Source of the DNA: Agrocybe praecox
Taxonomy: Eukaryota; Basidiomycota; Agaricomycetes; Agaricales; Agrocybaceae
Direction of reading: 5' to 3'
NCBI GenBank assembly: GCA_964017145.1
Contig: OZ024852.1
Location: forward strand, 2,791,945-2,855,944
DNA: 64,000 nucleotides
Shown here: one piece after another, positions 1 to 10,769 of the stretch
Numbering within the stretch: the first letter of the stretch is position 1
Layout of the letters: every line of letters begins with the position of its first letter
Notes under the pieces: model-generated
The model's database searches: none
The model's input: only the letters and a program-made list of their open reading frames with translations
Told to the model about the DNA's origin: nothing
Translations under genes and position numbers: made by a program

Positions 1-10
1 TCTAAACATC

Positions 11-1885
11 ATGGAAGAAGCTATTTTCAATTCCCTACTACCGATCCTGAAACTTCCTTTGGAGATCCTCTTGAGCATCATGGATTTTCTCGATATCCCA
101 GAAATCCTGCGATTGCGAAAAGTATATTGCCAATTATACGTCGTTATTACCGAACTCATATTGCCAGACATGCAGGATGCTTTGTAAAGCGACGCAGGAA
201 CGCATAATCTGGATAACGAAACTGAAAGAACAGTCAGTTTACTTACCACTGCCTTTAGCACTTTCAGAAGCTTTATACCGTGGGGACGAATTTCTGCACT
301 CATATACAACACCTTTTCTGGAGAAAGTTGCTAAGGACGGGTATCGACAGCAATGGCTGGAGCCACGCACCTCAAATGTGCAGAAGCTAAAGAACACCAC
401 TGGAGCTACTTCAAGTTTGATGGGTCTCCAAATGTTTTGTGATAGGTGGCTGGTGGCGACCTATTACGAAGGGATATTGCTCGTATATGACACCAATATC
501 CTCCAACGATCACCTTTGTGCGCCTCTCTTGTGGTTGAAGGGTGTTCCTGGTCATCGTTTGCGATGTCGATAGATTCTTCCGGAGAGGCATTGACAATAG
601 CACTTGCACGGCACGCGTAAGATTTAACTTTCGATGTACGTTCCTCTCATTCTCACCTTCATTCAGACCATATACTGCAGAGATATACCAGTTAAATTTC
701 TCGGATATACCTCATGGCGCGACTTTCCGCATTCTAAACTCTATTGCGTTTTCATCAAACAAGGTTATACGAGCTATAAGACCGACCGAAAAATTGCTCG
801 TGGTCTCAACGCCTGGTACTGTAGAGATATTGAAATGGGACGAAAAGAAACCTCATGATGTGGAACCTCAGAGAAAATTGATTACGTGTCAATTAGAAGA
901 TCTTGAGGGATTGGTTCGTCTTTCGTACGCCTCAAGTTCCTTCCAGAAATTAAATTAATTGCCTGCAGTGGAATGGAATCATTGCCGTCACTTTTATGGG
1001 TCCTTACATACTTATATTCAAGACGCGTTCTTTGGAAATTTACAGCAACTCTTGGGGCGACCCTACAGTACTTCTCAAACATGAATTTCCAATGACGTTC
1101 CGCGTGGTGTCGTTTTCTGATTGTACTACCACGCACGATCTCGGCTCAGATGCAGTTGTGCGCGAAATGACCCTCTTTGCGTATGATGTTATACAAGGGC
1201 TCTTTCACTACACAGTGCGCCTGACTGCACCGCCGACCAAGACGTCCGAAATGCCTTTGTTTCTCGATGTTCGATTGATAGGTGTATATCCTCTAGCACT
1301 GGGGGTTGTTCACCCTCATCCACGCACTGTACCTGCGACAGGGCCCTTACATGATGCATCCGTGACGTTTTCTGCCAACTTCAGCCCTCTGTCTACCCCT
1401 GCATCCTCGAACTTGTCAGTGACTTCCTTGGCTTTGCGCAGAGAAAACAGCTCTACACCCACACCTGCATCCTCAAACCCAGACTATAGCTCGCGCGGGT
1501 TTCTCAGTGCACATGCCCTGGGTTCACAAGGCAAGCGAGGGATGTGGGTTGAACGTAAACGTTCAAGTATTGTGCGAGAAGTGCAGGTATGGGCACAAGA
1601 GCCGCCTTGGAACTTGTCGTCACCGACTTCATTGTATCGTGTATCGTTAGCGGCAACCGGTAGCGAAACATCTTCGGCGGTGGAAATCGAGAGAAGGGTG
1701 GTCTTTACAAGTCATTCGTACGACTTAAGAGGTGCGATTTGAACCCATTCTCCAGGCGAATTTGGAAATTGACTAGTTTACCAGATGATATAATTTGTTG
1801 TACATTTGGTGAAGTAAGCGGGACTATTGCTTTAGGCCATAGGTCTGGCGAAATTTCTGTAATCAGGCTGAACGATGTAGCCTAA
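11..1885 (+). CDS. F-box domain protein with degenerate beta-propeller-like region
   Basis: The N-terminus has an F-box: LPLEILLSIMDFLDIPEILR at about residues 14-33, continuing LRK then TCRMLCKA after the first intron. F-box proteins bind Skp1 and bring substrates to SCF ubiquitin ligases. That role is family knowledge; the substrate is unknown. I place exons at 11-121, 168-616, 667-913, 969-1717 and 1777-1885, all phase-consistent. The introns are 46-59 nt; the donor gttcgt at 914 is the weakest. The C-terminal part reads like the WD-like sensor region seen in many agaricomycete F-box proteins, ending CTFGEVSGTIALGHRSGEI before a TAA. The start at 11 lies only 10 nt inside the window, so an upstream start cannot be excluded. 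The next gene follows on the same strand within 200 bp. Confidence 0.8.
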
Positions 1886-2068
1886 TTTTAAATATTATAA
1901 ACAACATTAATTAACAAGAGGCGAAGAAATGTGCGCATAAGTACTTGGCCTACCCCGGCGCTTGAGAAATTGATCGATGACGTTTGGAAAAACATCACGG
2001 TATTGGTCGGCAAAAATGACCGCGAACGCTTATTCTTAACTTCCACTGTCTCATCTTTATTTTCGGCC

Positions 2069-3249
2069 ATGCAGGCAGGATTTGCTTTAAACGAAACGAA
2101 ACGCACCTTCCCACCTCTTTATGTCCCTACGGGAGACGCGTTAAAGGATAAACTTGCTTTCATCCATGTATTGGAAAGGTTAAAGGTAGGTTCAGGTAGT
2201 TGGAGGTGAACTGATGACTGGAATCTCATTTATCCTATGACTTCATAGACACAAAAACGCACAGGCTGGGTTGACCATTCGGTAAGGAAGGTTTACTCAG
2301 AGTTTAAATTGAGGTACGCTGATGCACAGGCAGGTACCCAATCCTGAGAGGTACGTAAATACGGTGTGCCTTGATATCCCATATCTTACAAGCTCTTGCA
2401 GCATATCAGACCATATGTACCGAATGGCTGTACTTGCTATGTTATCAGAAGATGAGAAATTAGACATCTCCAAGTCGGTGCAGTGATCCTCTTGAGATGT
2501 TCAATCAAACTGCTGGATGATAATGGCCTTTCTGCTTTCTATCATCTACTGCCCTATCTGTTCACGAAAATGCCGTCATCGATACTGCAGATGCGTCATG
2601 ATGGCTCTCGTACATGACTTGGCAGAAGCTCAAGGTACGACAGACGATTCTTTTTTTTTTCCATCTCCTGTTTAATAATCAAATTCAGTGGGGGACATCG
2701 CTCCTCGAGAAGGAATACCCAAATCGGAGAAACACCGACTCGAATCCGAAGCCATGCATAATTTTGTTCACGATATGCTACACGACAGCCCCGCTGCTCA
2801 GAAAATCAATGCGTTGTGGATGGTGAGATTGTCTCTGCATACTATGTAATGCCTGGCGTCTTTTTGTGACTCTCTTCTTGTAGGAATACGAAGAAGGACA
2901 GACGGCAGAAGCTAGATTTGTAAAGGGTAAAGTCATTTCTGAAATAGCATAATGATAATACTAATTTTTCCCCCTGGTTTGCAGACCTCGACCGTTTCGA
3001 AATGGCTTCGCAAGGTGAGGTGGTCGTACGTTTCCCAAGCGAAAACAAGCTCAGACACGAGTCATGGTAATAGCTCTAGAATATGAACGAAACCATGGAA
3101 TGGATGGCTTGCAGCCATTTTTCGACAGCAGTATTCCCAAAATTCAGCATCCTCAGGTCCAAGAGTGGGGCCAAAGTCTCATGGCTGAAAGAGATGAGAT
3201 GAAGACGGGCCCGGGTAGAGGCAGTGTTACTATTACTACAGAGCAATAA
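2069..3249 (+). CDS. HD-domain phosphohydrolase, HDDC2 / YGK1-like 5'-deoxynucleotidase
   Basis: The spliced protein contains KRTGWVDHS, VPNPES, then SDHMYRMAVLAML, LVHDLAEAQVGDIAPREG and KDLDRFEMASQALEYERNHG. This is the order of the HD domain of HDDC2-type nucleotidases: a first His in DHMYRM, the HD pair in LVHD, and a later Asp in DLDRFE. The family removes phosphate from deoxynucleoside 5'-monophosphates; that activity is inferred here. Phase-consistent exons include 2069-2185, 2249-2281, a 17-nt microexon at 2334-2350, and one from 2402. Further introns start near 2473, 2635, 2824, 2924 and 3015. I chose the ATG at 2069 because the frame upstream is open back to about 1901 but has no ATG. 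A longer protein starting in an unseen exon is possible. Stop TAA at 3247-3249. Confidence 0.82.
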
Positions 3250-4032
3250 GAGGAAGTGACCTTTTTAATCTTTGAAAAACATGTTTTCTCTCTCTCTTTT
3301 TCTCGAAGCTTGTTCTGAATAAGGTTTTATGATCAATGTAAAGAGCGCAGAAAGCCTTGAAGAAGCCTGGAAGAAGCCCAACCGAAGGCGGATGAAGCGG
3401 ACCGTTGGGAAACAACTAGTCGCGTCTGCAGCGACATATTGCTTGACCTTGAACTGCCACCATCGCTTGATGTTTCTATTTCTCTTGCTTTTAGCAGACA
3501 GAAATTGGGATGAACCTCTCGAGACTTCAATGACACTCATTGGACATCTCTGAATATTTGCCTTTTGGATGGAGCGCTGCCTACGGTGTTTTCGATTTTG
3601 AAATAGTCTTGTCTGCGGTTTCGAAATAGGTGGCAGAAGCATCAGTCAACCAAAGTTTTATGCAACTACGCTATCCGTCTTTAGTTTCCTGCCGAGATGT
3701 CAATGCATCCATACCCACCTCAACTATCCTAATCTCTATGCGAAGCTCTCCTCCACAAATTTCCGGCTAGACATTACCTTGACACCCCTCGCTTTGAAAT
3801 TGAAATAGTGAATCATTCGACATGTTTTACTTCACCTTCATTCGTCATAAAGAGCTCCTCGATCAATATTGTGCGACGCTATATGCTTTACAACTTCCCT
3901 TGACTTACACCCCACTCCTTTTCATCCCAGCTAGTGACCTTTCGCGAATATAAAACAAATCCTTCTGGCCTCTTCCAGAAACCCATCCAATTGTCATCCA
4001 CGTCTAGACTGGTTCATTCTTTCTCTAAGAAA
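3250..4032. other. intergenic region, HD-domain gene to aquaporin
   Basis: I see no coding exon on either strand. The stretch should hold the 3' UTR of the HD-domain gene and the promoter and 5' UTR of the aquaporin gene. The open frame that runs into the aquaporin from 3934 has no earlier ATG that looks better than 4033. Confidence 0.5.
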
Positions 4033-5604
4033 ATGGTCGAACCGTCTACTACCAAGGATTTCGAAAAGAAAGCCATGGCATATCCTGATTCAAATGGTTC
4101 ACGTTCAAGTCGTTCAAGTGATTATCCTCCACCGCATTGTGACGACCCTCCGTTGCCTATTTCGCTACCCCTATCTCCGCCTCGACCACCCGTAGTCCAT
4201 GGTACATCAACGAATTTCATTCACCCTGGACAAAGACCTCCGAGGCAACAGGCGCCGGCATTCCCTCCACCACAGCTGGGCTATGATACCCCTCCAGACT
4301 ATCATGTGGGACGTCTCTGGCGTGCCAGGTAAATTTCAGATTTAGTCACTTACTCCAATAAATGGTTTTTATAATGTATCGATGATGTTTGGGTTTACTC
4401 TGCAGGTCCGCATTTCGGGAGTATGCAGGCGAATTCTTCGGCACCATGATGCTCGTTATGTTCGGATCGGCTGCCAATTGTCAGTACAACCTCGGCTTAG
4501 ACACGAATATTTCTCCGAATCCGGCTGGGGTACGTCTACTTCTGAATATTCGCGTCATTTTATAGACGTCCTGATTACTTTCCATCTCCTAGACTTGGGC
4601 TTCTTTGAGTTTGGGATGGGCCACAGGTCAGTAATTTATTCTATTTAAATCAATATGAAATCTTAATCCAATACATTCATTTAGGGATCTCGTTGGGTGT
4701 CCTGCTTACGGGTGGCCATATCAACCCCGCTGTATGCCATGTTAACTCTCTGATAACATGACACTCTTTCAACGTATTATGTTGTCAGGTAACACTCGCG
4801 ATGGCAGTTTGGAGGGGATTCTCATGGCGAAAAGTACCATTTTATATTCTCGCACAGCTGCTAGGTGGCATTGTTGGCGCTGCGATCGTGTATGGGAATT
4901 ACCTTGACGCCATAGACATATACGAAGGCGGAAGACACATCAGGACTCTGAAGACAGCCGGATTCTTTGGTACGGTTCCTGTATGCGCGTTTTCTGTCTA
5001 TGGAATGGTTACAACAACTGAAAGTCTTCCACCATCCAGCTGGACTACTTGTCTAACATGACATGTTTTTGGGATGAATTCATTGGCACTGCGTTACTTC
5101 TGCTCGGTTTACTCTCATTGCTGGATCAACGAAATGGGTTGAGCCCAGGTCTCGTCGCCATCGGATTCTTCTTCGTATTTGTAGGGATTGCGGCGTGCTT
5201 TGGGATGCAAACCGGATTTGCTGTGAATCCTGCTCGCGACCTTGGTCCAAGGATATTTACGTCTATGGTTGGCTACGGCGTGCAGGTCTATAATCTGAGG
5301 AGGTATGTCGTTATTTTTGCGCTTTCTGAGGATGGACCAGAATTTGACACACCCTCAGGCAGTATTGGCTATGGAGCCCTGTTTTCGCCACGATCATGGG
5401 AGCACAGTTTGGGACTATGATTTATGACTTGTTTTTGTATACAGGGGACCAGTCTATTGTCACGAAATAGTGAGCGTTCCATTCTATCATTGGAACGCAT
5501 TTTAATCATGCCACCTTCATCGCACTCACAGCATACAAAAGAGATTTCAAAAGTTCCAGCGAGATGAGGAGACTATCAACGAAACTACTGTCAACCCTAC
5601 ATGA
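4033..5604 (+). CDS. aquaglyceroporin-like MIP channel
   Basis: This is a major intrinsic protein: six membrane helices with two half-helix NPA boxes. The first is [17 protein letters not shown] and the second is [15 protein letters not shown]. The Asp after the second NPA (NPARD) is the usual mark of glycerol-conducting members, so water/glycerol facilitation across a membrane is inferred. A hydrophilic, proline-rich N-terminal tail of about 95 residues ([17 protein letters not shown]) comes before the first helix, as in other fungal aquaglyceroporins. Exon 1 is 4033-4328 and exon 2 starts at 4406. Several more introns follow, including 5470-ish to about 5530 near the end. Reading straight through gives a stop at 5468-5470. 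A GTGAGC donor just before it splices to a final exon encoding [19 protein letters not shown], ending TGA 5602-5604. I prefer the spliced form. Confidence 0.87.
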
Positions 5605-6274
5605 ATTGGCAAATCTTAACCATCAGGTTGCCCCTTTTTTATGCTGAGTTTAGTTCGTTTTGTTTTGAGCGAATGCCAGTGATCATATATCATACGCGGA
5701 TATAAGTATTCAGGTATATTTGTTGCTTTGACTGCTATTTCGAAGCTGTACTATATAATTTCTACATATGCATAAAGTTTAAACGTGTTAATTTCTGTCT
5801 ATGCATCACTCACCAAAATCGACGCATAAACTAGCGAAATAAACAAAGAACTTGCAACGAACGTTATTTTAAGCACTAGTCAGCTGACTTGTCATGGCAA
5901 GCTATGTACATATGTCATTTCAAATTCGACAACCAGATTACTAATGTCCTTACTAATCCGTACTGCGCCTTGTTACACTGACTCTCTTCCTCACAGAACC
6001 AGGAACTCCGTAGCATTGCTGCGCCCTTCTTACATCCTAACTGCCTGATTGCACAGCAAAACTTGCCATGCTTTCATCCGCCGTTCGGCGTTCACACCAT
6101 TCACAAAAAATATTCAAGGTCCTGCCGTCTTCCATTTCAGATTTATCTATTCAACGCATTGTACATGGTTATAGAATGGCAATCATGACAAAGCAAACCA
6201 CATCCACGGAGTCTTGCTACTTGTAACTCTGCCCAACTACACAGCAACTAGTGACTCATTTTCGCGATTTACCC
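5605..6274. other. intergenic region after aquaporin
   Basis: There is no recognisable gene. An ATG at 6069 opens a short frame of about 50 codons that I do not consider coding. The region should contain the aquaporin 3' UTR and the promoter of the repeat-protein gene. Confidence 0.4.
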
Positions 6275-7151
6275 ATGGCTAGACACAACTACATTGAAAT
6301 CACTCCGGCACCGAATCCGAATGTCCCGGCCTCAACGGGAATAGATAATTTTGTATTGTTGTCTACAGTGTTCACTGTAGTCGATCACGCAGATCCTTGA
6401 TACTCGGTGAAATAACCGTGGTTCGTACGCAGCTTTCGCGCTGCGGCTATGCTCGAACCAATTCACTTGCCGATGTCATTGGTCAGTGAGTCATTTTTGA
6501 CCGTCACACACGAGCGTTTATGCATCCTTTTTGTTAGACGTCGGAGGCGCAGCTGGAATCGTGATAAACAAATTTGCAGGTATAAAGACGACCGAAACTC
6601 GAGGGAATGACATTCTTCAGAACATTCAGTCTATTCAGTCCAACGTAAACATTCAATCAACAGTACCCACAACTTTTACAACTACAATCATGCAATCAGC
6701 TTCATCCTCTACTGCATCTTTGTTGTCCTCAAACAAGTCTTCGTCGAAAAACTGGGAATCATCCTTTGCACAGCTCTCATCTTCATACGGATTCAGCGGT
6801 GCCGTTCCTTCATTACCCTCTAAATCCTCGACAATGATCAAAACAACGACCACGACCTCTGTTCCAAGCGCTCAATCCTTCACGTCGTCTACCACGGTCG
6901 TGAGACCGACAAAGGATTACGAATCCGCTTTTGGTCAATTGTCTTCCAATTATGGATTCGGGGGTGCTATTCCTTCACTACCCCCAACCAAACCCAAAAA
7001 GTCGTCCAAGCAGTCACCACCATCCCCAAGTCCTCAGCACGCTGTTCTTCATAGTGCTACATCACCAAAAGACTACGGGGCCGCCTTTGGTAACTTGTCA
7101 TCATCTTACGGGTTCGGTGGACCCGCTTCTACCCTCTTCACGAGGAACTAG
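6275..7151 (+). CDS. protein with three YGFGG-type tandem repeats, function unknown
   Basis: I do not recognise this as a named family. The large last exon (6538-7151) carries three spaced copies of a 20-odd-residue motif: NWESSFAQLSSSYGFSGAVP, DYESAFGQLSSNYGFGGAIP and DYGAAFGNLSSSYGFGGPAS. Between them are Ser/Thr- and Pro/Lys-rich linkers. The fixed positions are an aromatic, a Phe, a Leu-Ser-Ser and Tyr-Gly-Phe-Gly. They suggest a short folding or docking unit repeated in a disordered chain. The upstream exons are inferred: 6275-6376 (starting MARHNYIEITPAPNP), 6433-6481 and then 6538. The junctions keep phase with introns of 56 nt each, but no homologue supports this start. No membrane segment is clear. 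Confidence 0.55.
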
Positions 7152-7908
7152 TGCCTGGTATGTAACATTTGAACCAAGTAACCTACTTGTACCAATTCCA
7201 ATATTTCTTTTAGATCTCCTACCGAGAATCAACTATTGCACCGCCATTTCCCTGACTTGCACTTTCTTACCTCCAAAACACGACATCCAAAACTCACTAT
7301 AAATATCACCCCGGACACTATACCAACGCCTTTCAATCTGACATCTGATAGACTGCATCACTTATTTGATAAACGTCCCCCGAAAATACCATTCTGTGTA
7401 CAGTAGTGTACTTATGCTATATGTATTTCCTAATCATAATCAGATATTTCAGCTCCCATGTATGATATTTTCGAACAGCCTCGTTATCAAAGTTTCTCTA
7501 ACATATCACCTCGGAAACTTGAACCTGGTACTGATTCAACCTATCGCCCCACACCCGCCTGTAAACAGTTTCAAGCCATAGCGATTGGATGATCTTTACA
7601 GTGACATCATAAATATTTCGTGGGAATAATATATTTTCAAGCAATCTCTACAACTTATTCTATTTATTACCGCCACCGTCTACTACAGTACATCATATAC
7701 GTCCCTTCTGCTTCTGTTACTACCTAGATTCACCATCTTCAGCTTCGAATTCCCCGTCCTTACTCGACTTCAATTTAATTTCAACTTTGCCCCGCTAGCA
7801 TACCCACTACTCTATCTAGAATCTTCGTAACAGTTACTTCTCACCGCTTTCCTTCTTTCGCTTCCCTTTGGAAAAATAGTTCAATCAAACTAATCGACGA
7901 CCATCAAC
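7152..7908. other. intergenic region, repeat-protein gene to Bud6-like gene
   Basis: Nothing coding is convincing. The stretch is AT-rich and pyrimidine-rich near 7700-7860, as expected for the promoter and 5' UTR of the gene starting at 7909. Confidence 0.4.
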
Positions 7909-8492
7909 ATGGACTCTTATTACGCATCGCCTCCATATTCTGTTGGCTCATATGTAGAGCCCAGCCCAAGTCCTCTCGCTAAAGACTCCTATAATTCGGC
8001 GGTAAGAGGCATATCCCTTCACTGGCCGTCGTTATATTGATCAGCCGTCCGAATGCCATAGTTAGCTCCAGGAGACGTTCCAACAGCAGTTCATAATCTT
8101 CTTACATCCACCAAGAAGCTGCAGGAGGCTTTAAAGCTGTGGAGCGTCGAGCAAATCGCAGAATCGGATGTCAGTGACATTTACGTGCTGATAATCCACC
8201 AATTCAATGCAGTCCTCAGTGCCTTCGACCATTACAAGATAAATCTTGGGTGAGGATGATTGCATTCCTTTCTCGTTCAGATGTTGATACATATTTGTGG
8301 TGAATTATCGTGGAATACAGTGACCTTCAAAGTGTACCAGCAGAGCTGCGGGTTGTCTTGGAGCATTGCTTGGGAGAGGAGCCGTCGCCGGCAGTCCTGA
8401 CGACGTACACACCAGACCTGCATAAAGTGCTTTTCAAGTTACTCAAAGGCCTCCAGAGTAGGCATGAGGAATGGCGAGCAGCCTCCCATTGA
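7909..8492 (+). CDS. stand-alone Bud6/Aip3 N-terminal domain protein
   Basis: The three exons 7909-8001, 8062-8249 and 8321-8492 join in phase to give 150 residues. After about 31 disordered residues rich in Ser/Pro/Tyr, the chain reads VPTAVHNLLTSTKKLQEALK, then VSDIYVLIIHQFNAVLSAF, then SVPAELRVVLEHCLGEEPSP and HKVLFKLLKGLQSR. This matches the helical N-terminal domain of Bud6/Aip3, the polarity factor that helps formin-driven actin assembly. Full-length Bud6 is several times longer, with a C-terminal actin- and formin-binding part. None of that is present before the stop at 8490-8492, and none is seen downstream. The family call rests on remembered motif order and is fairly good. The function of the isolated domain is unknown; a plausible role is targeting or regulating polarity proteins. 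Confidence 0.75.
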
Positions 8493-10151
8493 GCGTTATT
8501 CAATTCGCCGTAGTCGTCAATAAAAATCCCTTTGTACCTCTTTTCCAGTGCTGTACTCGAAGATGACTCCCGTCCCTGTTCGCTAGAGCTTGTAGTAAGC
8601 CCTCCGAGATGCCCGTTGATTCGGTCTTCCGCTTGTCTCGTATTTGGCTTCAAGCAGGGATAAAGTGGGATTATCGGACACAACGGATAATTACATGTTT
8701 GAACTTTCAAAATCGTAGTGGTTCCATGAGTATTTGGTCTTAATCGATACCTTATGTGACCAGGGTATGTTCCTTTTGAGGCAAACCGCGGATTCTGCCT
8801 TCCCACAGTGCGAATTTAGCAGCCTTCGATCTGCTAACAAGACAGGTTCTAATGACACCCGACCTGTGGCGCTTCGATTTTTGTTTTTGTTTTTTGGATT
8901 ATATCCGCGCTGTAATTTTTTTCTGTGTTGTTACTTTATGAAGACTTGAATGTATAGTCGCTTTTCGCAGGTCATGTCGTTGAAGTCGGATTTTTTCCCC
9001 TTCGGTGCGTGTGCGTGCAAGTAAATAACGCCTTCGTCGCGTGATATCTGTTTCTGTCCCGTACACGGGAACTGAGATGAAGTCTCATCATCATCTTTAC
9101 TCCTAGTCGTCTGTCGGACATTCTCCTCACATAAACCCAAGAAAGTTGAACACCGTGGGTGTCAAGTCCAAGTTTGTATTTTCGCTGATGTTTTGACGTC
9201 GTCCAGAAATTTCGAAAATTGCAGGTATGAAAGAGATGCACTGTACTCGTGGGCCTAGTTCCAGAAATATGTGCGTAGCGATAAAAGTATCCACGCTACT
9301 CGTAGTTTTATGGGACAGATACGTATCAGCTGGATATATGCGCCTTAACCACGTTGAAAGTAGAGTCCTGCTGATATATGCGCATTTGTTGACTGAAGTC
9401 CGGGTATGAATAGCGGTTCCTGATGTCAATGTCGAGGTTCGGAAGCCTTGAAAGACATGAGAACGTCATGATAGACATTCACCACCAAATGGTTTTTGAC
9501 AGACGCAGGTCGAGAGGCAGTACTTGTCTTTTGGTATGCGAGCGTCATCATCGTCCAGGCCTAGACCGATGCAGGATCGTAGAACAGTTTTCCCTTTGTT
9601 GTGGTCGTGACTCGGATAGACTTCAATTCCCTTGATTGGAGTTCAATGTTATTGCAAAGTTGGGAAACACAAAGGTACAGTAACGTTCAGCTTTGGCAAT
9701 TTATACGAAGGACGAGTAGGCCGACGCGTCTGTCGTGCACTCGGCCCTGGTGAATACTATTATACAATAGCCGATTGAATTTCCGAATTAGCTCCATGAC
9801 AGAAAGATACAGAGAGCCCAAAGGAGGCCACGAGCAGGGTATAAGTGCAAGAAATTTTGTGGCATGGTTTGAGGAATTTCCCCAAAAATGGGGTTTGCTG
9901 AATTGCAGAAAAGAGTGGGTTTCATAGATTAAAATCGATGTGTGTATGGTATCATCATGGCTCCTCGGAATAGGCGGCTGAAGGGCGAACTTCAAACAGT
10001 GATGAAGCTCCTGTGCATCAAGATTGCTGGCGGACTTGGCAAAGCTGCGTGGCAATCTTTTTCTCTAAGTATGGTATGCATTTTGTAAGCATGACTCCTA
10101 CTCAGAAAATTAACGCTTGGAAGTCATCGCACCTGCCACTTTGTCCACCTA
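8493..10151. other. gene-poor stretch after Bud6-like gene
   Basis: I find no gene I can defend. A 122-codon open frame on the - strand (9687-10055) has no start context or recognisable motif. It could at most be a downstream part of the doubtful - strand gene at 10152-10388. Confidence 0.35.
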
Positions 10152-10388
10152 TCAAGCTCGTTTTATATCCAAATTTTGTCTTGTGTATGCATCAGATATC
10201 ATTCTTTTCGTAACTCTAATTCCAGGAAAGGCGTTGCGGAGACGGCCACGCACACGCAGGATTTCTTTTGGAAGTTCTCCAGAGTCGCGTAAGTGAGTCA
10301 AGTAAGCCGCAATGGAGTCGATGTCTTGATCGCCTTTATAATAGCGGTTTGTCTTTTTCGACGTTATTATAGCTAGATTAATGAACAT
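10152..10388 (-). CDS. possible exon of an unidentified minus-strand gene
   Basis: The frame encodes a protein-like stretch with KKTNRYYKGDQDIDSIAAYL, THLRDSGELPKEILRVRGRL and RNAFPGIRVTKRMISDAYTR. It is charged and helical, and unlike the usual random antisense frames. Further upstream on the same strand, an ATG at 10538 begins MFNGIKIQKLHYEKGHEFTK and ends at a possible GTGAGC donor after about 29 codons. I could not find an acceptor that joins the two in phase. It may be a degraded gene or a gene with an intron I have placed wrongly. No family is recognised. Confidence 0.25.
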   Translation of the reverse strand: MFINLAIITSKKTNRYYKGDQDIDSIAAYLTHLRDSGELPKEILRVRGRLRNAFPGIRVTKRMISDAYTRQNLDIKRA

Positions 10389-10769
10389 AAGCAGGGGTAA
10401 GTTACGTAGTTTGGAGTCACTCAGGTTGAAGACTGTTTAAGAGTTGCTCACGTCGTGGTGAAATTCCCAAAACCTCTCCTTCGTGAATTCATGACCTTTT
10501 TCGTAGTGAAGTTTTTGGATCTTGATGCCATTGAACATTCTGCTAAACTGAGGGGGTGGTCATCTATGTTGCATCTATGAAGGAACGGCATTGCTAAGAA
10601 GTTAGAACGCTCTTATAAATATTAATGGGACGCGTCGTGACGCGTGACGCGTACCTTAAGAGGCACGTGCTGCTGGTCAGCTATTCAAGTCACAAGATCT
10701 AGTCAATATCTTTAGGCACTGGGTTTAACTTTTCGATTTTTCTTTCAACTTCATCGGCTTATTTCTATA
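10389..10769. other. upstream region of the Notchless gene
   Basis: This contains the likely promoter and 5' UTR of the Notchless/Rsa4 gene. A run of overlapping CGTGACGCGT-like words at about 10631-10652 may bind a regulator. The weak - strand exon starting at 10538 also falls here. Confidence 0.35.

Noticed and set aside
8327..8806. 159-codon - strand frame over the Bud6-like gene
   Set aside because: Antisense to a well-supported exon and without motifs.
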